Assembly (NCBI GenBank): GCA_002723085.1
Contig: PBNK01000044.1
Span: 1 to 43,591 of the forward strand
Source: Crocinitomicaceae bacterium
Lineage (GTDB): Bacteria > Bacteroidota > Bacteroidia > Flavobacteriales_D > Parvicellaceae
Length of the DNA: 43,591 nucleotides
Direction: 5' to 3'
The notes under the pieces are model-generated. The model was not told the origin of the DNA and did not search any database. It worked only from the letters and a program-made list of their open reading frames with translations. A program made the position numbers and the translations under genes. Below are positions 17,230-27,900 of the stretch, piece by piece (position 1 is the stretch's first letter; each line of letters starts with the position of its first letter).

Positions 17230-17910
17230 ATGAGTAATTCTACCTTTTTTAAATCCATCGGTTATAAAGTTTTGATGGCCCTTTCTGGGTTTTTCTTGAT
17301 GTTTTTTCTTGTTCAGCATTTGACAATAAATTTACTTTCAATTTTTAGTGCTGATAATTTTAATGAAGTATCCCATTTTATGGGGACAAATCCTCTTGTT
17401 CAGTTTTTACTTCAACCAGTTTTAATATTTGCTGTGGTTTTCCACTTTGTAATGGGTATTTTTCTTGAATACAGAAACAATAAAGCTAGAGAGGTAAGTT
17501 ATGCCTATAATAAACCTAGTGCAAATTCTACTTGGATGTCAAGAAATATGATAATTTCTGGATTAACGGTATTGGCATTTTTAGTTTTACACTTCATTGA
17601 TTTTTGGATTCCTGAAATTTCTACAAAATATGTTTTAGGTGATATGAGTGGGTTATTGCCATCAGGTGAATTTCGTTATCATCATGAATTGCAAGAAAAG
17701 TTTATTCATATTGAAAGAGTTATTGCTTATGTAGTTTCCTTTATTTTCTTATCCCTTCATTTAATGCATGGATTTCAATCTTCTTTTCAATCAGTTGGGT
17801 TTAGGCAAAATAAGAATATGATTTTCTTAAGTAAATTAAGTTATTTATTTGCCATTTTAATTCCTGCCGGATTTATTTCGGTTGCATTATTTCATTACTT
17901 TAATCATTAA
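17230..17910 (+). CDS. sdhC: Succinate dehydrogenase cytochrome b subunit
   Basis: Membrane anchor of a B-type succinate dehydrogenase (fumarate reductase-like complex) that carries two haems b and passes electrons to menaquinone. The 226-residue chain ([18 protein letters not shown]) has five predicted helices; haem-ligand candidate histidines are seen in [24 protein letters not shown] and [11 protein letters not shown] single anchor gene instead of separate sdhC and sdhD is the Bacteroidota arrangement. sdhA begins 10 bases downstream. Confidence 0.93.
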   Translation: MSNSTFFKSIGYKVLMALSGFFLMFFLVQHLTINLLSIFSADNFNEVSHFMGTNPLVQFLLQPVLIFAVVFHFVMGIFLEYRNNKAREVSYAYNKPSANSTWMSRNMIISGLTVLAFLVLHFIDFWIPEISTKYVLGDMSGLLPSGEFRYHHELQEKFIHIERVIAYVVSFIFLSLHLMHGFQSSFQSVGFRQNKNMIFLSKLSYLFAILIPAGFISVALFHYFNH

Positions 17911-17920
17911 TCTATTAACA

Positions 17921-19921
17921 ATGAGCATGAATTCAAAAGTTCCAGATGGTGAAATAAAAGATAAGTGGACAAAATATAAGGACACTATCAACCTTGTTAA
18001 TCCTGCAAATAAAAGAAACATTGATGTTATTGTAGTAGGGACTGGTCTTGCTGGTGGATCTGCTTCAGCTACTTTAGCAGAGTTGGGATATAATGTGAAA
18101 GCTTTTTGTTATCAGGATAGTCCAAGAAGAGCGCATTCTATCGCAGCACAAGGAGGAATAAATGCTGCTAAAAATTATCAGGGGGATGGCGATTCAACTT
18201 ATAGGTTATTTTATGACACAGTAAAGGGTGGTGATTACAGATCAAGAGAAGCTAATGTTCATCGTTTAGCTGAAGTTTCTGCCAACATAATTGATCAGTG
18301 TGTAGCTCAAGGAGTGCCATTTGCAAGAGATTATGGTGGTTTATTAGACAATAGATCTTTTGGTGGTGTATTAGTCTCAAGAACTTTTTATGCAAAAGGG
18401 CAAACTGGTCAACAGCTTTTACTAGGAGCTTACTCTGCTATGAATAGACAAATAGCTAGAGGAAAAATTAAAATGTATAATCGTCACGAAATGCTTGACG
18501 TTGTTATAGTTGATGGAAAGGCAAGAGGGATAATAGCAAGAAACTTAGTTACTGGGGAAATTGAAAGACATTCAGCACATGCTGTTGTCCTTGCTTCTGG
18601 AGGTTATGGAAATGTTTACTTTTTATCTACTAACGCAATGGGAAGTAATGTAACTGCAGGTTGGAAAGCACATAAAAAAGGTGCTTACTTTGCTAACCCA
18701 TGTTATACTCAAATACATCCAACCTGTATTCCACGTTCTGGTGATTATCAATCAAAACTCACACTAATGTCAGAGTCTTTAAGAAATGATGGCAGAATTT
18801 GGGTTCCAAAGCATAAAAAAGATGTTGAGGCTATAAAATCAGGGGAAATAAAAGCAGTAGATATCAAAGAAGAGGATAGAGACTATTATTTAGAAAGAAG
18901 GTACCCAGCTTTTGGAAATTTAGTTCCACGAGATGTTGCTTCAAGAGCTGCAAAAGAAAGGTGTGATGCTGGTTATGGAGTAAATCAAACTGGTGAAGCT
19001 GTTTATTTGGATTTTAGTTCTGCCATAAATAGATATGGAAAAGAACAAGCTCTTCTTAAAGGTTTAGATGTGAACAACGAAAAAACAGTTGCCGATTTAG
19101 GAAAAGATATTGTTAAGTCTAAGTATGGAAATCTTTTTCAGATGTATGAAAAAATTGTTGATGAAAATCCATATGAAACACCAATGATGATATATCCTGC
19201 AGTCCATTATACAATGGGTGGCATTTGGGTTGACTATAACTTAATGACAACTGTTCCTGGCTTGTATGCAATTGGAGAAGCTAATTTTTCTGATCATGGT
19301 GCCAATAGATTAGGAGCTTCTGCCTTAATGCAAGGTTTAGCTGATGGGTATTTCGTTTTACCTTATACAATTGGAGATTATTTGTCAGATGACATCCGAA
19401 CAGGACCAATTTCTATTGACTCTAAAGAATTTGATGAAGCAGAAAAAACAGTTGTTGATACGCTTAATAAACTTATTAATAACAAGGGCGTAAATTCAGT
19501 AGATTATTACCACAAGAAATTGGGTAAAATCATGTGGGATAAATGTGGTATGGCTAGAACTGAAAAAGGATTGAAAGAAGCAATGACTGAAATAAAAAAC
19601 CTTCGTGAAGATTTTTGGAAAAACGTAAGCGTTCCTGGAGAAGTTAATGAATTGAATACTGAATTGGAAAAGGCAGGAAGAGTGGCAGACTTTCTAGAAT
19701 TAGGAGAATTGTTTGCTAAAGATGCTCTTGATAGAAACGAATCTTGTGGAGGGCACTTTAGAGAAGAGTATTCAACCCCTGAAGGGGAGGCAGAGAGAGA
19801 TGATAAGAACTTTTCTTACGTTTCAGCTTGGGAGTATAAAGGTGAGCCATCTAAAGCCGAACTTCATAAGGAAGCTTTGAATTTTGAAAATATTGAAGTT
19901 AAAGTAAGGTCTTATAAATAA
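17921..19921 (+). CDS. sdhA: Succinate dehydrogenase / fumarate reductase flavoprotein subunit
   Basis: Catalytic subunit with covalently bound FAD, oxidising succinate to fumarate. The 666 residues from ATG 17921 match the long B-type SdhA/FrdA of Bacteroidota. The dinucleotide motif is [19 protein letters not shown]; the FAD-linking His is H72 in [21 protein letters not shown] and [20 protein letters not shown] mark the active-site and FAD regions. The frame opens earlier at a TTG (17882) inside sdhC, but the ATG just after the sdhC stop is the natural start; ATG 17927 is a second option. Confidence 0.96.
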   Translation: MSMNSKVPDGEIKDKWTKYKDTINLVNPANKRNIDVIVVGTGLAGGSASATLAELGYNVKAFCYQDSPRRAHSIAAQGGINAAKNYQGDGDSTYRLFYDTVKGGDYRSREANVHRLAEVSANIIDQCVAQGVPFARDYGGLLDNRSFGGVLVSRTFYAKGQTGQQLLLGAYSAMNRQIARGKIKMYNRHEMLDVVIVDGKARGIIARNLVTGEIERHSAHAVVLASGGYGNVYFLSTNAMGSNVTAGWKAHKKGAYFANPCYTQIHPTCIPRSGDYQSKLTLMSESLRNDGRIWVPKHKKDVEAIKSGEIKAVDIKEEDRDYYLERRYPAFGNLVPRDVASRAAKERCDAGYGVNQTGEAVYLDFSSAINRYGKEQALLKGLDVNNEKTVADLGKDIVKSKYGNLFQMYEKIVDENPYETPMMIYPAVHYTMGGIWVDYNLMTTVPGLYAIGEANFSDHGANRLGASALMQGLADGYFVLPYTIGDYLSDDIRTGPISIDSKEFDEAEKTVVDTLNKLINNKGVNSVDYYHKKLGKIMWDKCGMARTEKGLKEAMTEIKNLREDFWKNVSVPGEVNELNTELEKAGRVADFLELGELFAKDALDRNESCGGHFREEYSTPEGEAERDDKNFSYVSAWEYKGEPSKAELHKEALNFENIEVKVRSYK

Positions 19922-19928
19922 CAACACT

Positions 19929-20675
19929 ATGAACTTAAACCTTAAAATCTGGAGACAAAAAAGCAATAGCGATAAAGGGAAAATTGTAGACTATCCTATT
20001 TCTAACGTATCCGAGCACATGTCATTTTTAGAAATGTTAGATGTACTTAATGAAGGATTAATTTCAAAAGGGGAAGAACCTGTTGCTTTTGATCACGATT
20101 GTAGAGAAGGAATATGTGGAATGTGTTCATTATACATAAATGGTGAAGCACATGGTCCTGATCGTGGGGTTACCACTTGTCAACTTCATATGAGAAAATT
20201 TAAGGATGGAGATACAATTTATATTGAGCCATTTAGAGCTACAGCATTGCCAGTTATTAAAGACTTAATTGTTGACAGAAGTTCATTTGATAGAATTCAA
20301 CAAGCTGGTGGATTTGTTTCTGTAAATACATCCGGCAATACTCAGGATGCCAATGCTATTCCAATTCGTAAAGAAAATGCTGATTTGGCATTTGATGCTG
20401 CAACATGTATTGGTTGTGCGGCATGTGTAGCAACATGTAAAAATGCTTCTGCTATGTTATATGTTTCGGCTAAAGTTTCTCAATTTGCCTTATTGCCTCA
20501 AGGTGAAGTAGAGGCTAAGGAGAGGGTGATAAATATGGTTAATAAAATGGATGAAGAAGGGTTTGGAAATTGCACGAATACAGGAGCATGTGAAGTAGAA
20601 TGCCCAAAAGGAATTTCCCTTGACAATATTGCAAGAATGAACAGAGAGTTCTTAAGCGCGAACATTAAAAAATAA
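19929..20675 (+). CDS. sdhB: Succinate dehydrogenase / fumarate reductase iron-sulfur subunit
   Basis: Electron wire between SdhA and the SdhC haems, 248 residues. The N-terminal ferredoxin-like domain binds a [2Fe-2S] centre (CREGICGMC and the later TTCQLH). The C-terminal domain has [13 protein letters not shown] for a [4Fe-4S] centre and [15 protein letters not shown] for the second site. Located 7 bases after sdhA, it completes the sdhCAB operon, with converging hypothetical gene 3 bases after its stop. Confidence 0.96.
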   Translation: MNLNLKIWRQKSNSDKGKIVDYPISNVSEHMSFLEMLDVLNEGLISKGEEPVAFDHDCREGICGMCSLYINGEAHGPDRGVTTCQLHMRKFKDGDTIYIEPFRATALPVIKDLIVDRSSFDRIQQAGGFVSVNTSGNTQDANAIPIRKENADLAFDAATCIGCAACVATCKNASAMLYVSAKVSQFALLPQGEVEAKERVINMVNKMDEEGFGNCTNTGACEVECPKGISLDNIARMNREFLSANIKK

Positions 20676-20678
20676 TTT

Positions 20679-21179
20679 CTACTTTTTTATTTGGGCGTGA
20701 ATTATTTTTTCTACGATGTTTCTATTGTATTCAAAATCCCACATAATTTCTTTTTTTATTTCATTATAATAGGCAATAGACACAGGTTCTTTTTCAAGAA
20801 ATTTAATGTTATTATTTCCATTAAAATGAAAAAGGCCAATATCTGCTTTTAATTTAAATTTCTTTATTCTTTTCTCAGGATAATTAATTGTATTTACAAT
20901 TATGTGTTTTGAAACAAACCCTTTTTTTGTGAAAACAATTTTATATGATGATCGGTTTTCAAGTTCATATTTAAAAACATGACCTTTAACAAATAAAGAG
21001 TCAATTTTTTGTGAATTCTCAAAAATTAAAACTGAGCATTCCTTTAGTTTATGTTGGAAATTATCAGATCTATTTAAATTTATTATGGTTTTAACTTTTA
21101 TAGGTTGTTGAGTTTGCCCACAAATGTTAATACATAACAAGACAATAGTAAATAAGATATTATTAATATACATAATCAC
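20679..21179 (-). CDS. Hypothetical secreted protein
   Basis: 166 residues with an N-terminal signal peptide (NILFTIVLLCINICG, then QTQQ) and no lipobox in the right place. The mature part looks like a short beta-sandwich of the carboxypeptidase-regulatory kind (YKIVFTKKGFVSKHIIVNT), followed by a charged C-terminal region (KEPVSIAYYNEIKKEIMWDFEYN). Periplasmic Bacteroidota proteins with this build are common and mostly uncharacterised; no function can be given. It follows metF on the same strand after 87 bases. Confidence 0.6.
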   Translation of the reverse strand: MIMYINNILFTIVLLCINICGQTQQPIKVKTIINLNRSDNFQHKLKECSVLIFENSQKIDSLFVKGHVFKYELENRSSYKIVFTKKGFVSKHIIVNTINYPEKRIKKFKLKADIGLFHFNGNNNIKFLEKEPVSIAYYNEIKKEIMWDFEYNRNIVEKIIHAQIKK

Positions 21180-21266
21180 TTAATCCAGCATATAACAGTT
21201 GATTGAAATAAAAATAATTATTTCAATTCATTTTAAAAGGCTAGGTAGAACTTTATTTTATAAAAA

Positions 21267-22217
21267 TTAAAAAACTTGTGCAGCTATTTTTCTAACAGCT
21301 TCACCTTTTCCCATTGTGTAGAAATGTAATACTGGAGCCTCTTTTTTTATAAGTTCTCTAGCTTGTTTAATAGACCATTCAACTCCTACTTTTTGAACTT
21401 CTTCATTTGTTTTACATTTTTCAAGTTCATTTGACAATTCTTCAGGAAAATTAACATGAAAAAATTTCGGAATAAAACTTAAATGACGAAGAGTTGTAAG
21501 CGGTTTTAATCCTGGAATAATAGGAACATTTATACCAATTTCTCTACATTTTTTAACGAAATCAAAATATTTTTTATTATCATAAAACAATTGAGTAACT
21601 ATAAATTCAGCTCCTGCATCAACTTTCTTTTTTAAATTTTTCATGTCACTATTAAGGTTCATGGCTTCAAAATGTTTTTCTGGGTAGCCTGCAGCGCCAA
21701 TACAAAAATTTGATGGGCTATTTTTAGTTTCTTCATAAAGATATTGCCCATTATTCATGTCTTTAATTTGGTCAATTAAGTCAACCGCATACTGACTTCC
21801 TCCTTTAGTTGGAACAAATGCAGCTTCATTTTTCATAGGATCGCCTCTAAGAGCTAAAATATTATCAACGCCTAAAAATTTTAAATCAATTAAAGCACTT
21901 TCAGTTTCTTCCTTTGTAAATCCTCCACATATTATATGAGGGATGGCATCAACTTTATATCTATTCATTAAAGCAGCACAAATTCCTACAGTGCCTGGCC
22001 TTTTTTTAACAGATACTTTTTTAAGCAATCCATTGCCCATTTTTTTATATTCATATTCTTCTCTATGGTAAGTTACATTTATAAACGGGGGGTTAAAATC
22101 CATTAAAGGATCTATTCCTTCGCAGATATCTTCAATGCCTTTGCCTTTTAAAGGAGGAATAATCTCAAATGAGAATATAGTTTCTTTACTGTTTTCGATA
22201 TAGTCAATTACTTTCAT
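21267..22217 (-). CDS. metF: 5,10-methylenetetrahydrofolate reductase
   Basis: Flavoenzyme making 5-methyl-THF for methionine synthesis, 316 residues, a TIM barrel of the bacterial MetF type. Visible: FSFEIIPPLKG with the catalytic Glu, FINVTYHREEY, NILALRGDP with the conserved folate/FAD-binding Asp, FCIGAAGYPEKH, and AGAEFIVTQLFYDN. It is not beside metH or metE here. A box TTAATTTG (22228-22235, minus strand) 10 bases before the ATG may be its -7 element. Confidence 0.95.
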   Translation of the reverse strand: MKVIDYIENSKETIFSFEIIPPLKGKGIEDICEGIDPLMDFNPPFINVTYHREEYEYKKMGNGLLKKVSVKKRPGTVGICAALMNRYKVDAIPHIICGGFTKEETESALIDLKFLGVDNILALRGDPMKNEAAFVPTKGGSQYAVDLIDQIKDMNNGQYLYEETKNSPSNFCIGAAGYPEKHFEAMNLNSDMKNLKKKVDAGAEFIVTQLFYDNKKYFDFVKKCREIGINVPIIPGLKPLTTLRHLSFIPKFFHVNFPEELSNELEKCKTNEEVQKVGVEWSIKQARELIKKEAPVLHFYTMGKGEAVRKIAAQVF

Positions 22218-22227
22218 ATAATATTGG

Positions 22228-22235
22228 CAAATTAA
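22228..22235 (-). promoter_or_regulatory. Possible -7 box for metF
   Basis: Minus-strand TTAATTTG, one base off TAnnTTTG, followed by CC and 10 bases before the metF ATG. The identical octamer lies before the aquaporin gene. Confidence 0.35.
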
Positions 22236-22287
22236 TACCTAAAAAAATTAATTAACAAGAAAGTCTATTATAATAAATTAATTAAAT

Positions 22288-22313
22288 AAAAAAAGGGCAA
22301 GTAAACTTGCCCT
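22288..22313 (-). terminator. Intrinsic terminator after the aquaporin-like gene
   Basis: Perfect 8-bp stem AGGGCAAG with a 4-base loop. On the minus strand the stem is followed by seven Ts, the classic Rho-independent form. It lies 30 bases after the stop of the aquaporin-like gene and 70 bases before the metF ATG, separating the two. Confidence 0.85.
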
Positions 22314-22343
22314 AAATATTTTTATGGTATTTAAAAAATATAT

Positions 22344-23006
22344 TTATCCATAAATTTTACTCCATATTTTACCTGCTGAGTAAGCACCAAGGCCACAGCC
22401 AACCACATAAACAAGAAGGCCTACAATTGCATCCCCAAAATCATTAGTTAATGAAGTTAAAAAATCAATAGCCAAAATAGCAGGGTTAGTACCAGAGCCA
22501 CCCGCCATTAAAGATCCAACTACAAGAGTTAAAATGATTCCTCTAAGTAAATGAATCCATTCATTTTTGTTATTGTCTATAGCCATATAAATCATAGATA
22601 AAATAGCCGTGCTAATACCTGTTAACAATACAACTCCTAAGTAACCAGCTGGAACACTCAAATTCCCTTCTGGAATATCTGTATCTGCAAAATCACTAGC
22701 CCCAAGTTGCAAAATATAAGCTAACACTAAACCTGCAGCAGCACCAATTACTTGATGAATCATAATTGTTTTGGCTTCTTCTTGCTCCATTTTACCCGCC
22801 ATCCAATAGGATGCAGTTACTGCAGGGTTAAAGTGACCACCAGAAGATTTGTAAAAAAGACAATAAGCTATGAAGAAAGCAACTGCTCCAACCCCCATTT
22901 CTGCTCCACGAAGAAGTGAGCCAAGACCCGACATTGTACTATACAATAAAAGAACAATTAAGCCAGTTCCGCATAATTCTGCTAAATATTTTTTTTCTAA
23001 TTTCAT
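22344..23006 (-). CDS. Aquaporin (MIP) family channel with altered second NPA motif
   Basis: Six-helix channel protein of 220 residues, normal for the MIP family. The first half-helix motif GGHFNPAVT (N60-A62) is intact, with the family start LAELCGTGLIVLL. The second motif is TNPAILAID: N174-P175-A176 are kept but the next residue is Ile177 where water and glycerol channels nearly always have Arg, and the usual phenylalanine-glycine-proline that follows is missing. This residue forms the selectivity filter, so solute or gas specificity may differ. Monocistronic: own promoter candidate at 23022-23069 and own terminator at 22288-22313. Confidence 0.88.
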   Translation of the reverse strand: MKLEKKYLAELCGTGLIVLLLYSTMSGLGSLLRGAEMGVGAVAFFIAYCLFYKSSGGHFNPAVTASYWMAGKMEQEEAKTIMIHQVIGAAAGLVLAYILQLGASDFADTDIPEGNLSVPAGYLGVVLLTGISTAILSMIYMAIDNNKNEWIHLLRGIILTLVVGSLMAGGSGTNPAILAIDFLTSLTNDFGDAIVGLLVYVVGCGLGAYSAGKIWSKIYG

Positions 23007-23021
23007 GATATATTATTTTTT

Positions 23022-23069
23022 GGTTTGTTTAACAAATTAAGTATAATCTATTAAAACTTTAAACAAACC
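23022..23069 (-). promoter_or_regulatory. Promoter candidate nested in an inverted repeat, aquaporin-like gene
   Basis: Perfect 11-bp inverted repeat GGTTTGTTTAA (23022-23032) / TTAAACAAACC (23059-23069), 26 bases apart. On the minus strand the distal arm supplies TTTG (23064-23067) as a -33 element, then 23 bases, then TTAATTTG (23033-23040) as a -7-like box, and the proximal arm lies where transcription should start. This geometry would suit an operator for a dimeric regulator. Pattern only. Confidence 0.45.
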
Positions 23070-23136
23070 TTTGTCAACTTATCAACATTATTTTGTAATC
23101 AAAACTTTATTATGTAGCAATTATAGGGGAAAATGC

Positions 23137-23144
23137 TACTTTTG
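23137..23144 (+). promoter_or_regulatory. -7 box of lepA
   Basis: TACTTTTG, exact TAnnTTTG, 6 bases before the ATG at 23151, implying a leaderless transcript. An in-frame ATG at 23133 lies upstream of the box and so should not be on the mRNA. Confidence 0.6.
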
Positions 23145-23150
23145 CTGAGT

Positions 23151-24944
23151 ATGAAAAATATTAGAAACTTTTGCATCATTGCTCATATTGATCATGGAAA
23201 GAGTACGCTTGCAGATCGACTTTTGCAGGAAACAGGCACCATATCTCAGCGTGAAATGAAAGATCAGGCTCTTGATGATATGGATATTGAAAGAGAGCGA
23301 GGTATAACCATTAAAAGTCATGCAATTCAAATGAATTATCAATTTAATGGGGTTGAATATAAATTGAATTTAATTGATACTCCTGGACATGTTGATTTTT
23401 CATATGAAGTTTCTAGGTCAATAGCTGCATGTGAAGGAGCTCTATTAATTGTTGATGCATCTCAAGGTATTGAAGCCCAAACAATATCAAATTTATACTT
23501 GGCTTTAGAAAATGATTTGGAAATAATACCCATTTTAAATAAAATGGATCTTCCTGGTGCCATGCCTGAAGAAGTTACTGATCAAATTGTTGATTTAATT
23601 GGTTGTGATATTGAAGATGTAATTCCAGCTAGTGGAAAAACTGGGCAGGGTGTTGAAGAAATTTTACATGCCATAGTGCATAAAATACCTTCTCCTAAGG
23701 GAGATGAAAATAAGCCATTAGAGGCTATGATTTTTGATTCTGTATTTAATCCTTTTAGAGGAATTATAGCTTATTATAGAATATTTAATGGAGCAGTTAA
23801 AAAAGGAGACCAAGTAAAGTTTTTCAATACTGATAAAACGTACTATGCTGATGAAATTGGGGTTCTAAAAATGGATTTACAACCTTTAAAAGAATTAAAA
23901 GCTGGAGATGTTGGATATATTATTAGTGGTGTTAAAAAAGCAAATGAAGTTAAGGTCGGAGATACCATAACTTTATTATCAAATCCATGTACTAAAGCAA
24001 TACAAGGTTTTGAAGATGTTAAACCTATGGTTTTTGCTGGAATTTATCCAGTTGATACTGATGATTATGAGGAATTAAGGGCTTCTATGGAAAAACTTCA
24101 ATTAAATGATGCTTCATTAGTTTTTGAACCTGAATCATCAGCGGCTTTAGGTTTTGGATTTAGATGTGGATTTTTGGGAATGTTGCATATGGAAATTATT
24201 CAAGAACGGTTAGAGCGAGAATTCAATATGGTAGTAATTACTACAGTTCCAAACGTTTCTTACAGTGTTTTCTTAAAAAAAGAATTAGAAGAGATTACTG
24301 TTTATAATCCTTCAGAATTGCCAGAGCCATCTAAAATTGAATGGATCGAGGAGCCATATATTTTTGCTCAGGTGATAACAAAATCTGAATATGTTGGAGC
24401 CGTGATGAATTTGTGTATTGAGAAAAGAGGAGAGTTGTCAAATCAAGTTTATTTAACTCAAGACAGAGTAGAGTTAAGTTTTCAAATGCCATTATCTGAA
24501 ATTGTTTTTGATTTTTATGATAGACTTAAATCGGTCAGTAGAGGGTATGCTTCTTTTGATTATTCTCCAAGTGGATACCGAAAATCGGATTTAATTAAAC
24601 TTGATATTTTATTAAACTCGGAACAAGTTGATGCGTTATCTGCTCTAGTGCATAGAAGCAATGCTTTTACATTAGGAAAAAAAATCTGCTTAAAATTAAA
24701 AGAACTAATTCCTAGACAACAATTTGAAATCCCTATTCAAGCTGCAATTGGGGCTAAAATTGTATCAAGAGAAACAGTTAAAGCACTTAGAAAAGATGTA
24801 ACCGCAAAATGTTATGGTGGAGATATAACAAGAAAAAGAAAATTATTAGAAAAACAAAAAGCTGGAAAGAAAAGAATGCGTCAAGTGGGAAGGGTAGAAG
24901 TTCCTCAAGAAGCATTTTTAGCTGTACTTAAATTAGATAGTTAA
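23151..24944 (+). CDS. lepA: Elongation factor 4 (LepA)
   Basis: Ribosome-dependent GTPase, 597 residues from ATG 23151 ([19 protein letters not shown]). G motifs: G1 [10 protein letters not shown]3 [10 protein letters not shown]4 NKMDLP. EF-4-specific parts are present: the LepA C-terminal domain ending in [20 protein letters not shown], and [16 protein letters not shown]. The upstream ATG at 23133 would add MLLLLS, absent from the family and upstream of the predicted transcription start, so it is rejected. Convergent with the large outer-membrane protein gene, one base apart. Confidence 0.97.
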   Translation: MKNIRNFCIIAHIDHGKSTLADRLLQETGTISQREMKDQALDDMDIERERGITIKSHAIQMNYQFNGVEYKLNLIDTPGHVDFSYEVSRSIAACEGALLIVDASQGIEAQTISNLYLALENDLEIIPILNKMDLPGAMPEEVTDQIVDLIGCDIEDVIPASGKTGQGVEEILHAIVHKIPSPKGDENKPLEAMIFDSVFNPFRGIIAYYRIFNGAVKKGDQVKFFNTDKTYYADEIGVLKMDLQPLKELKAGDVGYIISGVKKANEVKVGDTITLLSNPCTKAIQGFEDVKPMVFAGIYPVDTDDYEELRASMEKLQLNDASLVFEPESSAALGFGFRCGFLGMLHMEIIQERLEREFNMVVITTVPNVSYSVFLKKELEEITVYNPSELPEPSKIEWIEEPYIFAQVITKSEYVGAVMNLCIEKRGELSNQVYLTQDRVELSFQMPLSEIVFDFYDRLKSVSRGYASFDYSPSGYRKSDLIKLDILLNSEQVDALSALVHRSNAFTLGKKICLKLKELIPRQQFEIPIQAAIGAKIVSRETVKALRKDVTAKCYGGDITRKRKLLEKQKAGKKRMRQVGRVEVPQEAFLAVLKLDS

Positions 24945-24945
24945 T

Positions 24946-27900
24946 TCAGAAAAAGGCTCTTAATTGCACCCCACCGTTGTGAATTGCATTGTTTTCTTGA
25001 GATTTTCTTCCGTTATAGTTTAAAGATAATTGAAGATTTTTTGCTAGATTTCTTTGAAAATTTAACATCCAAGTAGTATTAATTCCATGTTGAAGAGCTT
25101 CAAGCATTTCAAAACCTATTGTACTATTGCTTTCGCCATTAAATTTTATATTAACAATATGAATGTTTCCTGAAAAAAGGCCTTTGTTTTTTTTGCTTTT
25201 TCTAAAGTCAATTCCAAAATCATGTAAGAATGCTTTTTCACCGCCATAGTCCAATGAATTCGTTTTTTCAGCATATCTACCTACTAAGCTTATTCTAAAT
25301 AGAGTGTTTGGTTGGAAAGAAAATTTACCATTAATGTCATCAATATTTAATTCATAATTTCTTGTTAAGGCATAAGAAGAGAAATTGCTTTTTAATTCTT
25401 GGTTCAGGTTTAGATTAACCATAATTTCTTTTGTAATGTTCCATCTTATTTTTAATTGATTACTATATTTTGTTTTGTAATCAGATCCATTCATAAGTAA
25501 TTGCTTATTTCCAAATATTTGAGTGGTGTATTCAAAGCTATATACAGGGCTTGATCGGTTAAAAAAGAAACTATTTCGAAAAGAATTTGATAGATTTTGA
25601 ATACTTGTGTCATTTGGAGAAGTAAGAGGATTAATAAGTTTTTCAAAATTGAATTCGTTTGTTTTTTTATTTGTGTTAAGAGCCGTTTGATTATAAAATT
25701 TTCTAAAAACTTTTCCCATGACTTTGTTTTTATCTAAAAATCTTTGGGGATCAATATTTAAATTTTGACTAAATTGATAGTTGTAAACTTTAATGTAATT
25801 AGAATTAGGAGTAAAAATTCTAATATATGTAGCTTGATCTGTATACTGAGCTATCTCAAATTCATTAATTTCTTTAATGTCATTTCCATTATAATCAATC
25901 CATGTATATATTCCTTGACCAGCAGACACTTCAAAATATATAAACTCTTTTTGTAGTTCTAGTCCTGAGCCAATTTCCATAAAAGAACTGCTATAAATAC
26001 CACCATTTAGAAATCTTAATTGGTAAGTTATTCTACTGGTTAAAGAATTTTCTCCTTGAATATTTGTTAAGTTAGTATCGGTTATTTCTAAATTTCTTAA
26101 TGCTAAGTTGTAGGTTAGTTTATTATTTTGATTTTGATGCAAATTTATTTTTAAACCTGGGCTTTTAGCTGAGGTAGCCTTCTTTAGTAAAGACTCGTTT
26201 TTAAACCAATCATATCTTTCTTGATAATAAATTTGAAAAATATTTTTCGAGGAATCCGCAGTTTCAATAAAAATTTTCCAATCATAAAATCTATAACTAG
26301 AATTGTTTAAAGTGTCATTATTGTAAAATTTATTTTTCTCATGTATATCTTTAAACCCAATATTGAACCCTCCAATTTTTTTATAAATATCGCTTTCGTG
26401 CCTTAAAAAATTAGAATTATTTTCTCCATTAGAGGTTAAATAACTCCCGTCAATTTTGGCATTTATGTTTTTTGTCCAATTAAGTTTAATGTTGTTTTTT
26501 AAACCATTATATGTTTCTTTTAAGTTAAAAGAATTAAAATCGTAGCTTAATGTTCCTTTTTCAGGATTACTTAACTTCCATTCTGCTTTTCCAATTACTT
26601 GATTTTTATTCAAATCCAATTGTTGAATATTCCAATTTCGTTCAAACTCAACCACCCTAAATCTTTCAATTCTATTAAAATTTCTGTTTACAGCTTCTAA
26701 ACTCAAGTTTTGATTAATAATCCATTTTTTGCCCAGATTATATTTTGAATTCAATTTTGTAAATCCTGAAAATCCTATATTGTCATTTTGATCAATATTT
26801 GAAAAAGTATTGACATCCATGTTTGAACTGGCAATTTCAAAGTTTATGGTGTTGTTTTTCCATTTTTTTTCTATTCCAGCATTTATCAATTGTCTTTTTT
26901 TGGGAGTTACTAGTTGCCTTATTGGTCCATGAGTACCGTTATGTATTATATTGCCTTGAATAGTATCTGGTGAAACCCATTCAAAAACTTTTCCAAAAGC
27001 ATTGTATTCTTTTATAATATAATCGCCACTTTCATCAAGTATTGGGCTAAAAACAATTCTGTAATTTGCTTTGTTTGGGTCAGTCGAAAAACGGTAAATT
27101 TCATAGCCAGATGAGTCTAATTTTTCATACATATTTACTCCGTCATAATAGGCCATGCTGTCAACTCCTGATGTAATGGCTTGATTTATTTGATCGCCTA
27201 TGTTCTCCATTACATCTCGGTCCAGTAAATTAAAGTCTTGTTGAAGAGGTTGGTTTTTACTGTCCTGCTCCCCATAGAAATTAAAGAAAATTTTTAAGTT
27301 TTCCTTAGAAAATATGGAGCTTGATTCTAATAAAGATCTAGCATAGTTTTTGTCACTGTATTGAAATTCAACTATTATTCTCTTATCCTTAGTGATAAGT
27401 TGGTTGGCTGTAAATATTAATTCTGATGTGTTATAGTCAATAGTGTAATCGTTATTTTGTCCTCTTTTGAGAAGTTTTCCATCAATGTAGACATTTTCAG
27501 TCCCACTTAAAATAATAATAAATGATTCGTTTTCACTTCCATTTAATCTATAAGGGCCTTGATTTCCTTCAATACCTTGAATTACATTTCTGGCAAATTT
27601 ACCTTTACTAATTGCTATACTGTTTTTAAATGAAATATTTGACCCGTTTTTATTTATCAGTGCGTTTTCAAGTTGAATTCCTTGCCCTCTTTTATTGTAG
27701 TTCAAAAAATATCCAAAAGGTTTTTTTAACCAAAAGTCTCCCATTATTAAATTCCAATTTTTGTGTAATACTTTTATAAAGACTTGGTCAAAGTCTTGCA
27801 ACTGTTGTGTGTTCCCTTGAGGTTGAATAGGGATATTTGCGTCTGTTACAGAAGCTAATATTTTTAAGTCTGGCGATAGATTTCCTGACAATTGAAGGTT

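Noticed and set aside
21202-21227. 10-bp inverted repeat after metF as a terminator
   Set aside because: Stem is A/T only apart from one G-C pair and has no T tract on the minus strand.
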